NCBI RefSeq assembly: GCF_036669915.1
Contig: NC_089315.1
Span: 30,948,131-31,012,130, forward strand
Reading direction: 5' to 3'
Origin: Pocillopora verrucosa
Lineage: Eukaryota; Cnidaria; Anthozoa; Scleractinia; Pocilloporidae
DNA length: 64,000 nt
Shown here: positions 12,150 to 24,210 of the stretch, piece after piece
How positions within the stretch are numbered: position 1 is the first letter of the stretch
Layout of the letters: each line of letters begins with the position of its first letter
Position numbers and translations under genes: made by a program
The notes under the pieces: generated by a model
What the model saw: the letters and a program-made list of their open reading frames with translations, nothing else
What the model was told of the DNA's origin: nothing
Database searches by the model: none

Positions 12150-15054
12150 CTTTACTGTGTGGATTTATTTTTTGACAGGAAATGCATCTAAAAGTGTTTC
12201 TATTAAACTACAAGAAATCTCAATTTTCCTCGTCAATTTTACTCTACAAAACAGTTATTCTTCGTCATAAAGTAAATACGTAAAGACGGCTGAGATCATT
12301 GTTAATTTTCTCTCCTAATGTACGTATTACAGAAAGGTAATGAAGCATCATTCTGAAGAAATCGTAAGAAGATCATAAGTTGGACGTACGAGAGTTATTT
12401 ACTGAAAACATCAACAGCAGAAAAAAAACGTCGCAAAGATAGAGAGCGGCCCGACAATTGCTGCTAATGTTGAAAAACTGAGCCATAAGATAATTGGCCA
12501 ATAACTTGTTTGCAATAGCAAAATGATGTTTTTGTACCTTATCAGACGTCCACTTGAAGTCCTTTCTGGAGGAAACCTTGAAATAGTTTTGTATCCTTCT
12601 TCGTAATGTAAAATAAAGAGTTTAAATCTAAACGAATCTTTAAATTGTTTGCAAATGATGACGATGATGGGAAATGTCAAATGCACGTCTTACCAGACGA
12701 CCAAACACAAAATTTCTTAGATTTCCATTTTACCAATATAAACAACAATTTCAAGTAGGATGTTTTTGACCCGCTTCCAATTATTTATAGGGCCTTGAGG
12801 TGATTTGTCTCGGGAATTTACCAGCTTGGGCGGAGTCTTTTCTTCCGGTCATACTTTTGCTAGGCAACTGTCACGATTAAGCAACATCTTGTACGTTAAT
12901 ATGGGTTCGCTTTGGGCGAATTGATTAGGTACTTAAGAGCGTACCTTATGTGATACAACATCACTGATGAAAATTTTAGAGATCGGATTAGGCCAGAAAA
13001 AAAATAATGATACGGAACTATGCGGAATTATCTCATAAGGAAAGTTACTGTGCAAGGCAACCTTTCACCGTGTCTTCATAATCATATTCGTGTTCATCTA
13101 GAACTGAAGTCTTTTTCGCTTAAAACGTAATATGCTTCTCATAATATGTAAAAATAAGAGGGAACGTAGGATACGATCCGTAGCTGTTCACAAAGATGTA
13201 AATGAATAGTGAGTTCTGAGGAAATAAAATTATGAATTAATGTTTAGCATGGTGATGATGTAATAAGTGTTCGTGATAACCAGAGTAGGCCTCAGAAGCT
13301 TTAAAACAGGATTCAAAATCAGACCACAAGCTACACAACTCACAAATAATGATGTCGAGGGTTATGTAACGACAATTTAACGGGCTGAGGAAATTTAAAG
13401 TTTGGACTGCAAAGTCACCAACGAATATGTCGGTGAAAAAGGATAATAACACGAAGGCCTGATATGTTTTCTCTAAAGCATAATTGCAAAATTTTAAGAG
13501 TATTATTTTAAACAGGCACCTGTGGTGAACAATTGTGACCCGAGGGTGGTATACAAACATCACGAATGCATTGAGTCACCCTACTATGATACAAAAAAAA
13601 AAACATGGCAAAACAAAAATAGGATGATTTGACGCAAAGCTCCAGCATCTCAGTAATGTTTTAATTGCATCTTACTCTGCAATCTTAATCAGTTAATCTA
13701 GAGGATTGAACGCACCTAAACATCATTTGTCGCATAATGATGAACGTTGATGTAAACAAAAACTTCTAGAATTTGTGTTATAGTTATGTTAAGGACGGTA
13801 ATTTCTCGATAGCTTTGCATCGTCAAGGATTGTCCCACAGGGAAACTGAAAAGTTTTGGCACAAACTGATATGATGATGTAAATTTCATTAACCACCAAA
13901 ATGAGTGATAACTGAATAGGAGAAACCTTCTAGAAATTAGCACGCTCCATAACAGTTACATTTAACCATCTCAAAACTTGATAATTTGTTGGCTAAAAGA
14001 AAGAAAAGCATTCTGAGCAATTCAACAAATATGATGCGCAGTTTATAAAACATTACCTTGAAAAAAAAAGTCACCACCTCCTACGCATCCAACGTCTATT
14101 TTGTATCGACAAATGTTTTTACCTCAATGTGATGTGAATTACTTGATAAAATATAATTTTAGTTGCTGTAAACGTACGTTACGTGATATCACCCACCACT
14201 TCATTGAAAGGCGTCATTTCCCTTTTTATAATAATTTGACCGATCCGTGTCGCAACCCACTTGCCATCTCCAAATGCAAAGTACTATGGGCGACGTTTAA
14301 TAATCGCAATCAAGTGGCAAAGAAACACAATTTGATGTTATTTAGAGTCATTCAGCGATAATCTAATAGTGACATTTCTGGTTTTAATTTCAAGTAAGCC
14401 TAATATTCAAATTTATAAGGGGACGAAGTTGGACAAAAAAGTCGTTAAAAAGATTTTCTTTTTCTTCCTTGCCTGCTAACAATTTCATTTCAAAATGAGC
14501 TGTATGATCAAACGAGTGTAATAATCACCAAATATACTTGTTCTTAGAAAGAAGCTTAATCTTATCTCCACAACCTAATTAAACTAACGAAAAATTGATA
14601 ATGAATGATGACATTACGAACTTCTCTAAGCCTGAGCGCTGTTCATAATTTAGGACTGAACATCATAATACGAAAGTAAAAAACAGCATTATTTGAAAAG
14701 TCAAAATGTTTTGGTGATATGGTCTTAAATCCTTCAAAAAAAAAATTATTTTAATTCGCGGTATGTTTTTCTTTTCAGTTGATATTAATTTTATGTGATT
14801 ATTTTTCAAAATAGCTGGTATGATTGTCGCGACTCTCTTTGAGTTTTAGAGTAGATCCAGTAAATACAGTACATACAGCGCTGTTTTTTAAAGTAGAAAG
14901 TCATTTTGTAAAGAGTAAACATTGCGAATGTATCTACTCAGTATGCGAACTCCGCTCTGAGTAGTTTAGCGTCATTCGCTAATTAAGCATGACGAAGGTT
15001 AGAGATTTACAGCTCTGTAAGCGTCACCTTTATAAGCGGTGACCCACACTTTCT
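12150..15054. other. Intergenic, no gene recognised
   Basis: AT-rich sequence with several frames of 60-110 codons at 12411-12686, 13237-13563, 13716-13943 (all -) and 14101-14361 (+). I recognise none, none shows splice signals joining it to another frame, and residue use looks random. I saw no decayed channel exon here. Confidence 0.45.
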
Positions 15055-15910
15055 TAGAGGAGGGGGGCATTGGGGCCCATTAGAAACCGCAAAACTGTAG
15101 AAAGAATCATCCAAAACCGAAAAACCGACAAAAATTCGATCAAAACCGAAAACCACATGCAAAACTGTCAAAACCAATACATTTTCACATCCCAGTTATT
15201 GAAACCCTGATCGATCCGATACTGAGTGGTGACAAGTGGAGCGTACAGAGTAAACTGCACTAATTTCATGACAGGATTTATGAATACCATGGACTTGGCA
15301 TTCGTATCTTCTAGTACCTGCTTAAATTAACAGCTGCTTTCTCGAGGACCTCGAGCGTGGTCTCTGCGGACTCAGCAGCTGGTAATGGAGCCCAATTAAA
15401 TTAAGGAAATTCGCACAAAAGTCCTCGATAGGATTGCAATTTTGCAGTCGCAAAAAGCTATAGCTCTGAAAAGTTTCACCGAAAATCCCTAATCCAACAT
15501 TTTCATTTGCGAACTAAGACCTGAAAGTTTGGAGATTCTATTGGAATGTTGAATCAATCAATCACATGTGGCCTGCAACTTGGTCACCAACTTCGGGGTG
15601 GCGTTGATAAAGAAACTCTGGCAATGATCCATGCTTAGCCGTACCCTTCGTGTAGCCGTACCCTCTCCTCCCCCCCTCCCCCCATCTTAGGGGAGGGGGA
15701 GAGTACGGCTACACATAGGATACCTAGGAATCCCTGCGATATTTCAATTGGTTTGTCACGCATTCCTCTCGATAACATTTGCGTTTAGCTGCTATCCGAG
15801 ATCAGTGGAGACGCGTAATTGCCGCTCAGATTTTGGGACAAAAACCAAAAAAGCGATCTAAAAAATAGCCAAAACCGCAAAACCGAAAATCCTAATGCCC
15901 CCCTCCTAGA
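15055..15910. repeat. Candidate non-autonomous TIR element (about 855 bp)
   Basis: The left end aggaggggggcatt (15058-15071) and right end aatgccccccctcct-type sequence (15894-15907) are 14-bp inverted repeats. Both inner flanks carry repeated aaaaccg words (15085-15175 and 15840-15890). A second hairpin, tgtagccgtaccctctcc at 15651 against ggagagtacggctaca ending at 15713, lies inside. I see no transposase. The element borders and any target-site duplication are not certain. Confidence 0.5.
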
Positions 15911-17819
15911 GAGACCAGACTTAGTCCCCGTTGTATTAACTTGCGTAACAAAAGAGAGAATAAAAGAAATAGTCAACTGAACGACGAGTGTTACTTACAA
16001 CAAAACGTAAATGTAGCGGAAACATGAAGCTCTAAGTTTCCGTCACATTTAAGAAATACGGAAACGTGAGATTTCGTCCTGTGCGAACCCCAGTAGATGA
16101 CAAGAAGAAGGAAATCGAAGTAAGAAAAGAATAGCGAATAAAGAAAACACGTTTTTTGTTTTGTTTTGTTTTTCATTATAGCACTTGAGAGAAGAAACCT
16201 CAATTCAGATGTACTTTTCCTGTATTGCGCTTACGAATTTACTTACAGCGTACAGTGTATTATAATCAGAATGCTACAACCAGTTGACCATTTACAGATT
16301 TAAAAAGCTGTCATAAACATAAAACTGTTACTTTTGTTGATTATTTTCCTTACCGGTTCCTTTCTGTCATAAATGTGTACAACTTGAAAACCACGGAAAA
16401 CACGTTCCATAATTTGGTATCAGTGAATAAATTCTTTTGACTGTCCTACACAATGACCAGCGATTTCTCACTGGGATCGGGCCAGTTGTCATCAGTTTTC
16501 CATTTAGCAGCCATGTCAAACTTAAGTAAAGGCTTGCATTGATCGGGGAAGCTCAAGTCAAAGAAACGTTATTATTTGAGATATTTGGACACCGTAATTT
16601 AGATGAAACGGGCTTACTTTAAACGTTCATTTTTAGAATTGCTGCATAAATAACGTTTCCGACTAAATAATCAACACCGTTGCACAGTATGGCACTTCTG
16701 TACTCCGCCTCATACTGGACGATTTAGGGCTCTCTTTTTCTTGCGCCTATTTAATAGTATCTACCGTGGTTAGGTTTTTGTCAGCATATGGCTTTTCAAT
16801 TAATTTCTCACTGCATGGGTCCAAAATACAATTATCAGCCTAAACGCTGGTATTGTTAAAATGCATGTGATACTACCTTACATTTAATAATTTATTGATA
16901 CAACCGGCTCTTTATTTTTGTGTGAATTTTCTTCGGGTCTTTATTTGTCGCTATCATCATGGAAACTAACGAACGTTTGCAAGTGTTCTAGGTAAGGTCG
17001 GATTCATTTTTCATGCCTGCTAAAATAACAAAAGTGAATTAGATTTTCAAACAAAGTTACTGAAGATTCATGAATTTTTACTTATTTTCCACCGTTAATA
17101 TGTTTATTTTTTATATTTGTTTTTCTTGACTTTAGTTTCGCTATCGCACAACATAGCAATATCTTTCATTTGTGTTTAGAGCAGATTTTCAAAACACTAT
17201 TTCGTAAAAATGGTTTTAAAGGATGCATGTAGTCGAATCGCAAAGCCAAGTTATGCCGTGATTCTACATATGGATGCCTCATTTAACTTTGGATTGGTTG
17301 GTTAATTACCGAAATTCTAGTGATAACTCTAAATTAATTTTTGTCAAATCCAATCACAAATCGTTATCGCAATTTAAGCAAAAGTCAAAACTAGCACCAT
17401 GAAAACTCGTTGGGAAACAAATACTTGGCATGGGAAAGACGATAAAAAATAGTCGGTAGCCATGGTGCTTCGAAAAAAATTGGAAATAGCTTGCTGGAAA
17501 CTTGCCTCGAAAACAAATGATAAAATATTGTACGGGAGAATCACCTAACTATTCGTGGTAATTGCTAAAATCATTGTTGGAGTCAACCATCGATACGTTA
17601 TAAAATGACAGCTATTTTTTTTTAAGGAAAGATGCAATTTTGGTTTTACTTGTTTCTAGCTTAAACGTCTTGCTTTCTACATTGACAGTTACATGGGAAC
17701 TGATAACACGACTATAGAGTTATGTAACATATTTACCTAGATAGACATACGTCATACGTACCACGCAAAAATATTTTTCATGGGATAATTTGGTTTGTCA
17801 ACTAAGTTTGGTAATTTAA
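15911..17819. other. Intergenic, no gene recognised
   Basis: AT-rich spacer upstream of the third channel gene. Short frames at 15991-16203 (-) and elsewhere look random. Confidence 0.45.
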
Positions 17820-17950
17820 ATTGGCCACCGCGAAGAGTTTAAAAGATGAAGTAGCTAGTGTTAACCCTTTGTAGGAGCTAAGGACTAACGAAGAGCCGAC
17901 TGAAGGCTAATGCTCAAAACGTCAGTTTTTAAACTCTTTACGGTGTTAAG
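17820..17950. repeat. Inverted pair of dispersed-repeat fragments
   Basis: The left part, ggccaccgcgaagagtttaa, is a near reverse complement of the right part, ttaaactctttacggtg. The right half also holds gaaggctaatgctcaaaacg, the core of the dispersed repeat seen at 6830, 28487 and 43620. Confidence 0.6.
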
Positions 17951-18109
17951 AGTCTCACCAGTTTTCTTTTAACTTCATCTTATTTCATCAGCTATAGTAT
18001 GTACCGGACGAAAGACTTTCAGCTGAATTCTGAATACATGAAAGACTGAGCTCTCCAGCTCGACGGCAATTTGGGTAAATATAAATTAAAAAAAAAATGG
18101 CGGTGACTG

Positions 18110-18117
18110 TGACGTCA
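18110..18117. promoter_or_regulatory. CRE-like palindrome TGACGTCA
   Basis: A perfect 8-bp cAMP-response-element consensus about 580 bp before the ATG of the third channel gene. It could bind CREB/ATF-type factors. The same word also occurs at 34638-34645 and inside a coding exon near 20757, so chance is a fair alternative. Confidence 0.3.
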
Positions 18118-18697
18118 CAATCCCTATCGACGCCATATAATTCTTCACAGACTTTTCGTTACATGTCAAAAAAGAAAGTTTCTCAAAAGGAATAAAATAA
18201 AAGAGAGATTTTTTCTGTATGATTTCACTATCTGGAGGAAAATGTTCTCAGTGGAGGCAGAAATTATTATTTCATTTCCTTAACGATTAATGATAAAATT
18301 GTAGTAGAACTGACATGTTGTACAAAATGTTACTCAAAGACAAAGATAGAATCAGGAGATATAACGAACGAACACAAATTTTTTTTGTGGCGCATCGTGT
18401 CCACTCATAAGTCGTTTGCCAAGAGAGATGAGTGGTTTGGCCAGTTTCCATTGGCTTCTTTGCCAGCCCAGTGATGTGCAGTAACGTTTCAGTATTCCCT
18501 CACCACGTCTATTATTCACCACGTCTAACATAATTCTAGGCCACAGCTTACACTTACCTTAAGTTAGACATTGTACCGCTCATGATCCGTCAGTTTTTCT
18601 CAAAATCAAGTTTTCAATTTGCGAATACTACGAATACTGAATTTTGTGATCACTGTTATTCATATTTGTGCGAAAAAGGAACAACGTTTTGTTACCA

Positions 18698-21600
18698 ATG
18701 GACAAGTTGAATTCTTCGAACGAGGGAAATACAGCTAAAGTTAAGAGCAGAATATTGGCCTGCTTTAGCTACACCACTGCCCATGGATATGGACGATTCG
18801 CCACAGCCATTGGTGAATCACGATTGAGAAAATGGTTCTGGTTGTTGGCTTGTGCCGCCGCATACGGCGTGTTTACTTATCAGCTCATGGACTTAGCATC
18901 TCAGTATTTGTCCAAACCATTAAAAACGAGGGCAAGCATCGCACATGAACAGGTGAGCTGAGTGACAAAATTTTCTTTAACCGGCGTTGAAATCCTTGCT
19001 CGAAATGCGCATTGATATCTCTATTTCTTATTTATAGTTTTGAACCTCTCGTATAATGATTCCGATATATTCTAAAAGCCTCCGAATTAGAAAAACACTG
19101 GAATTATATATCATATGCAATGATCCAGCAGACCACCGAATGTTGACAGGTGTCCAAAATATTTTACACAAGCAAACGAACGAGTCATAGTCCCTGTAGC
19201 ATATTGTTCTTAACAAAAACCTCGGTTTGTGTGGTTGCTATTTTTCCTTTGAACACGCGTTTGGCACAGAACCAAGACATGTACCGACCTTGAACTCCTG
19301 GGCCAGTTCAGACAAAAAACTAAATAGAAAGTTGATTTGGCATCAGGGTGCATTCTTTGGTTTTGACTCCTGTTTCCACTTCGAAGCTTGCAAAATACAG
19401 GAGGTCTTTGGAAATGATTTCAAAATGGGAATTAAGATTGAAAACGGAAAACCCTACTTTTTACCACATTAATGCACAATTATAACAATAATGATGGACA
19501 TACGAGTACGGTGTAACGTGCCATCAAATTATCAAAATTCCCAGTGGTAGAATTTAATAAAAACAATACAGCTGTTGCCTAAAATGAAATAGCTGACTCT
19601 CTAGCGGGAAGTGGTCATAAATGGAAACACTAGAGCATTTTTTATATTAGAAGTTATAGAATAAACAATATTTCGTTAGGTGATGATTTATTGACCTTTC
19701 TACGTTTTTATAGAAATTGGAATTTCCTCAAGTTACTATCTGCAACCTCAATAAGATCCGGAAGTCAAAACTACCGCAGCAAATTATTGACGAATTTCCA
19801 GAAATTCTCAATTTTGACATTAGAGAAAGTAAGAAAATTCCATTTTATTTCTCATTTGTAGCACATGTGATTTGATAATGATAATGATGCAATTTTATAT
19901 ATTTTGAAATCTAGCTGAAACACGCAACATTACTGCCACACCATCACAACCCGGTCAAAATGATTTTCCAGCGGTAATGAATCTAGGTGATCTTCCACTT
20001 TTTGTACAAGTAGTGGAAAAGACTCACCAACGACTGGCAGAGTATCCAGAGGCCGAGCTGGAACAGTTAGGACATCAACTGGAAGACATGATACTCGCCT
20101 GCTGGTTCAATGCTATGGAATGCCTGTAAGTAACCAGAGGCCAAGGTAGGCTGCCATTTACTTTTTAGGTTAGCTATACCTATTTCGCAGACTGGTAACA
20201 GCCCTTTCTTAGCTGGTCTCTCGGTGGCTTATTCTCCATCACTGGGACATTTATGTTGATGTTAAGATAGTTCGAGACCGATATAACGCGGTGTTTCGTT
20301 TAGACCAAGAGAATCATCAGGTACTTTTCGGGATTGTCAATCAATCTCGTTGAGGATCTCTCTTGAAGTCCCGTTGGCGAAATTCAAATACTTGACAAGT
20401 TTTTACGAGTATTTGACAACGTATAGGTTTTAAGAAAACCTCAATGATATAAGGAATAGCGAGACAAAGCAGAGAAAAAGCTATTTTAAAGTCATTCTTG
20501 ATCTCTCTTTCTCGTGCCATTCTAAACAGAAGTCATGTCAGTTTTCACTGTTATAAACAGAACGACTTTCACCCGAGAATACTTGTATATGACGTTGAGA
20601 TACTCTTCATTGCAAAAGTTTTGATATAAAACTATGATAATTACTGTTTTAGTTTTAACAAACAGCATTTATGGATCCAATTTTGGCATCACAAATATGG
20701 TAACTGTTATACATTTAACCGAGGCACGAACGAGCACAATGAAAGAACGGAAGTAATGACGTCATCTCTTCCTGGTCATGAAGGTGGTAAGTAGTTGATA
20801 AAATGATCCAAACATATCTAAATATTCGATATACCATATTCGATATCCAAACCAAACACGCCTGGTGGAATTGACTTTTAACTCTCCGTCAATTCCCATG
20901 TTTCATTCGTTTTGTACAAGAGCCTCTGGCTCGGCTGATGTAGGAGCAACCTCATTCTACGTCATGAAATTAATTAATTAATCGATTGGTTGATTGATTG
21001 ATTGATTGATTGATTGCAGGTCTCACGTTAGATATCAACATTGAGCAGTATGAATATCTAGACTTGTTATCTCAAGAAGCTGGTGTTCGAATATTCGTTG
21101 CTTCACAGAACGACATGCCTTTTCCTCACGAACTGGGCCACAGTGCACCACCTGGTTATGCTACAGCCATTCAGCTTAGAAAGGTGCTTAAAATTTCTTT
21201 AACACAACCAAAATCTACTTATCTATTGAATCATAGTTCAGTTTTTGTGTCTATTGAGGTGCACCAAGGGTTACACAGACAGAAAAACAGATGAGAAGAT
21301 AAATGGACAGAGATGACCAAATAGATGCATAATTAGGTGACAAACTCGTTCAGAGTTGATATATCTAAATCTAACATTTTGCCATTTTTGAATTTTACTG
21401 AGGGTTAAACTTTAAACTACTGATATCCACTGACGCGGATGGCATCATCTATTTCATAACAATCTCAACTAAGCACACATTAAGACAGCTTTTTCAGTGG
21501 CAAACGTAAATTGGTTGCAGGTAGTGGTCGGGAGATTGGATCCCTTTCACAATCAAAGTTGTAAACCGGGAAAAGATATCAATAACGATAACATATTTCG

Positions 21601-24210
21601 TCGCTTTAATGTCTCATACGGCGATTTGGTGAGTAACTAATTGTAATAACCTACGCAATTCCAATTAGGAAAGAAATTTCTCTGAGTTTATCTTTACTTA
21701 TTCATCATTCTCTAGTATAGATCTTTTGTCTGTCGCAGGTAGCCAAAGGACCCATACGATTGTATTCAGAAATTGATTTACATTTCATAGAGTGATTTGT
21801 TAAAATTTTCCAAGAGATTAAATGGCAAATGACCGTTTAACATCTGTTTTGTACGCTATAATTTGATAGACAATCAGATCTTATGAAAATTATCATTTTT
21901 TCAGACTTGCAAGTTCTCATGTTTGGCTGTGATGATGTACAACATGTGTGGTTGTGTAATGTATGCACTAAAATATTCAGAACATCACACGAATGTTTGC
22001 GATGGCTCAGACAAGGATGCAGGTAGAGTAATAAACCAACGCTTTGGGTAAATATCGAGAATGAGTTGATTGATATTTTAACCAGCGTAATGAAGGAGTT
22101 TTGGAAATTTTTACCACACACTGAATTGCATTCGGTGAGCCACCCTACCACTAGCTCTTTACAGAGTTCGCACTGCTGGTTTGAGCCAAACTATGACAAC
22201 GGTGATCCTTTTTTAAATTTCAGTTGCTTGTGTTAACTCTGCATTTGATAAATACCACCAAGGAGCATGTGAGAAAGGTTGTCAAGAAAAATGCTGGTAA
22301 GCAAACCCAAAATAGATTGTTATCATGGCTAAACGTGGCAAACAAACCGCTCAGTAAAGAACATTTTATTCACCCCATGCAATTGTTCTCTCTAAAGTTC
22401 GTCCATCTCACAGTTTATACAGCAAACAGTTTACTCAAGACCAGCGTAAAGTTCGTTACCATGAACTCCTATCTTCTGTTCATTTCTTCTTTTTCCAGAC
22501 TCCGTTTAAAAAAGTGTTGATCTTGATCGATTCATGGAAGTGTCGTTCAGTTGTCGCTAATTTGACAAATAGTCGAGAGGCAAACATCATTGAAACCAAG
22601 CCCCAGTCTCCCAGGTTGAGCAATGGTTCAGCCACTCAGTAAACTTTTCTATCGATTTTCATCTTTGATGTATTTTAGCTTTTCTTCTTTGGTCACACCA
22701 GCTTCTTTTTCATCTCTTATATGATAACCTCTATTTTATTTTTTCAAGGGAGGACCTCTTTAAGACGACATTATCTCTTTCAAAATGGCCTTCCCGGCAT
22801 TTTGAGGTATTACACATAACGCTTATTAAAGAGCCAAGTTAAAATTACATGAGCAGACAGGAGTTTCCACACAATGATTGATTCAACGAAGGGCTTCTGT
22901 TCCAATATCGAGTAAATTTAGATGATAAACTTAACCAAACATGGCGGAACATGGCAGCACATGCTACCATGTTATCGAGAATAGACATTCAATAATGTAT
23001 TTTTTCTATGTTTTTTACAAAATATATTTAGAATATACTTGTGAGGTCACTAGACGAGAAAGATCTTAAGAATTATTCCACTGACCTAAGGTATGGTTAA
23101 GTTTGTAAAACTTTTAGGTAACCAGCAAATCTTTTAGAGAGAAAATTGATCATCAGCAAAATTTTTCTGTCCTTTAAAATGACCGCCAGTGAGGGTCGTG
23201 GAGGTCTGGCCGTCAGAAGAACCATGTCATAGGTGTGTCATTATGGTGTATTCAGATGCGAAGCTCTTGACCCTGAATGCCCTTCTCTATCCAGGAGTGT
23301 AAATGCGTACCTGCAAACTGCCAGAGAAACCCTTGCAAATACTAAGGATAACCCCAGATGAACTGACATTCCAACCAAGGAGGGGGAGGGGTGGGGAAGC
23401 ATTATTCTTACTCTCTGGAAGACTGGGGAAAGTTTAGGCAGGAATTAAAATGAGCTACTTCCACCATAAGACGTGACCGTAGATTTGCTCTGATGGTATC
23501 TTTCCAATAATCTCTCTTTATCAGTGACAATTTCTTGAGGTTGAAAATTTATTACGGAGAACTTAACTATGAAGTAATTGCAGAAGAGCTTGCTTACACA
23601 GTGAGTATACAACAGAAAAAATTTTGTGTTTTTATTTATTCAGGACGTTTGATTTTAAACTAAGCACTCGCATCAAGGGTTAACAACTTGAAATAGACAG
23701 AGGTCCTTAAAGTAATAGAGGAACTGTAACTCAAATCTTTGTTGTCCTTGTAAAAGCCAGAGAAAGTCAATTTTGTTCTGGTTAGCTCACAAATCAAAAA
23801 TTTTGGAAAAAATGGAGATGATTGGGGCGTGTTCCACTTCGCATATATGAAAAATACTGCCAGTGCGTTTTCGTGTGCATATAATCAGAAACTGATGAGA
23901 TAAATTGAGATAAATTGATTAAATGACAACGTGGAGATGATGAAGCCGCTTTTTTTTAGTCCATGTATATAATTTTCTGGTAAATACCTTGGAATGCCAA
24001 ACTTTATTCGTTTTAAATTGCTGTCTTCAACAGTCAGCCAGATTCCTGTCAGATATCGGAGGCATTATGGGAATGTGGATTGGAATCTCCGCTCTGACGT
24101 GTGTGGAAGCTCTAGAGCTGATGGCTTCCCTGTGTTCTATGATCCTGAGAAAAGTCAAACAGAAACGGACTGATGTGATTGAAGTGCAGCCGAATGATAA
24201 TTCCGCATAG
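18698..24210 (+). CDS. DEG/ENaC (ASIC-like) channel subunit 3
   Basis: Complete 515-aa sodium-channel subunit. Exons: 18698-18952, 19714-19828, 19915-20125, 20653-20786, 21020-21183, 21521-21628, 21905-22022, 22224-22296, 22749-22806, 23032-23090, 23525-23600, 24034-24210; sum 1548 nt, all phases consistent. The first ATG in a good context (accaATGg) is 18698; the frame extends a little upstream but without an ATG. His-Gly gating motif at residues 29-30, TM1 at about 45-65, then FPQVTICNLN. The ectodomain includes FWHHKYGNCYTFN, TAIQLRK, RLDPF, a cysteine-spaced region (CKFSCLAV.., CGCVMY), LSKWPS and YYGELNYEVI. TM2 begins SDIGG and has the filter G-I-S (474-476), with a 30-odd residue tail. 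At exon 4 two in-frame donors exist; gtaagt (end 20786) is better and gives the 134-nt length of the second gene's exon. It is closest to the fourth gene. Confidence 0.93.
20962..21017. repeat. Simple (attg)n repeat
   Basis: A run of ttaat/attgattg units directly before the acceptor of exon 5 of the third channel gene; it contributes to the polypyrimidine region of that acceptor. Confidence 0.85.

Noticed and set aside
13237..13943. Two minus-strand frames of 108 and 75 codons
   Set aside because: Checked for decayed DEG/ENaC exons (FPxVTxCN, YGNC, TM2 motif); none found. Composition looks random.
20755..20765. TGACGTCA inside channel 3 exon 4
   Set aside because: It is within coding sequence that is conserved for the protein, so it is most likely chance.
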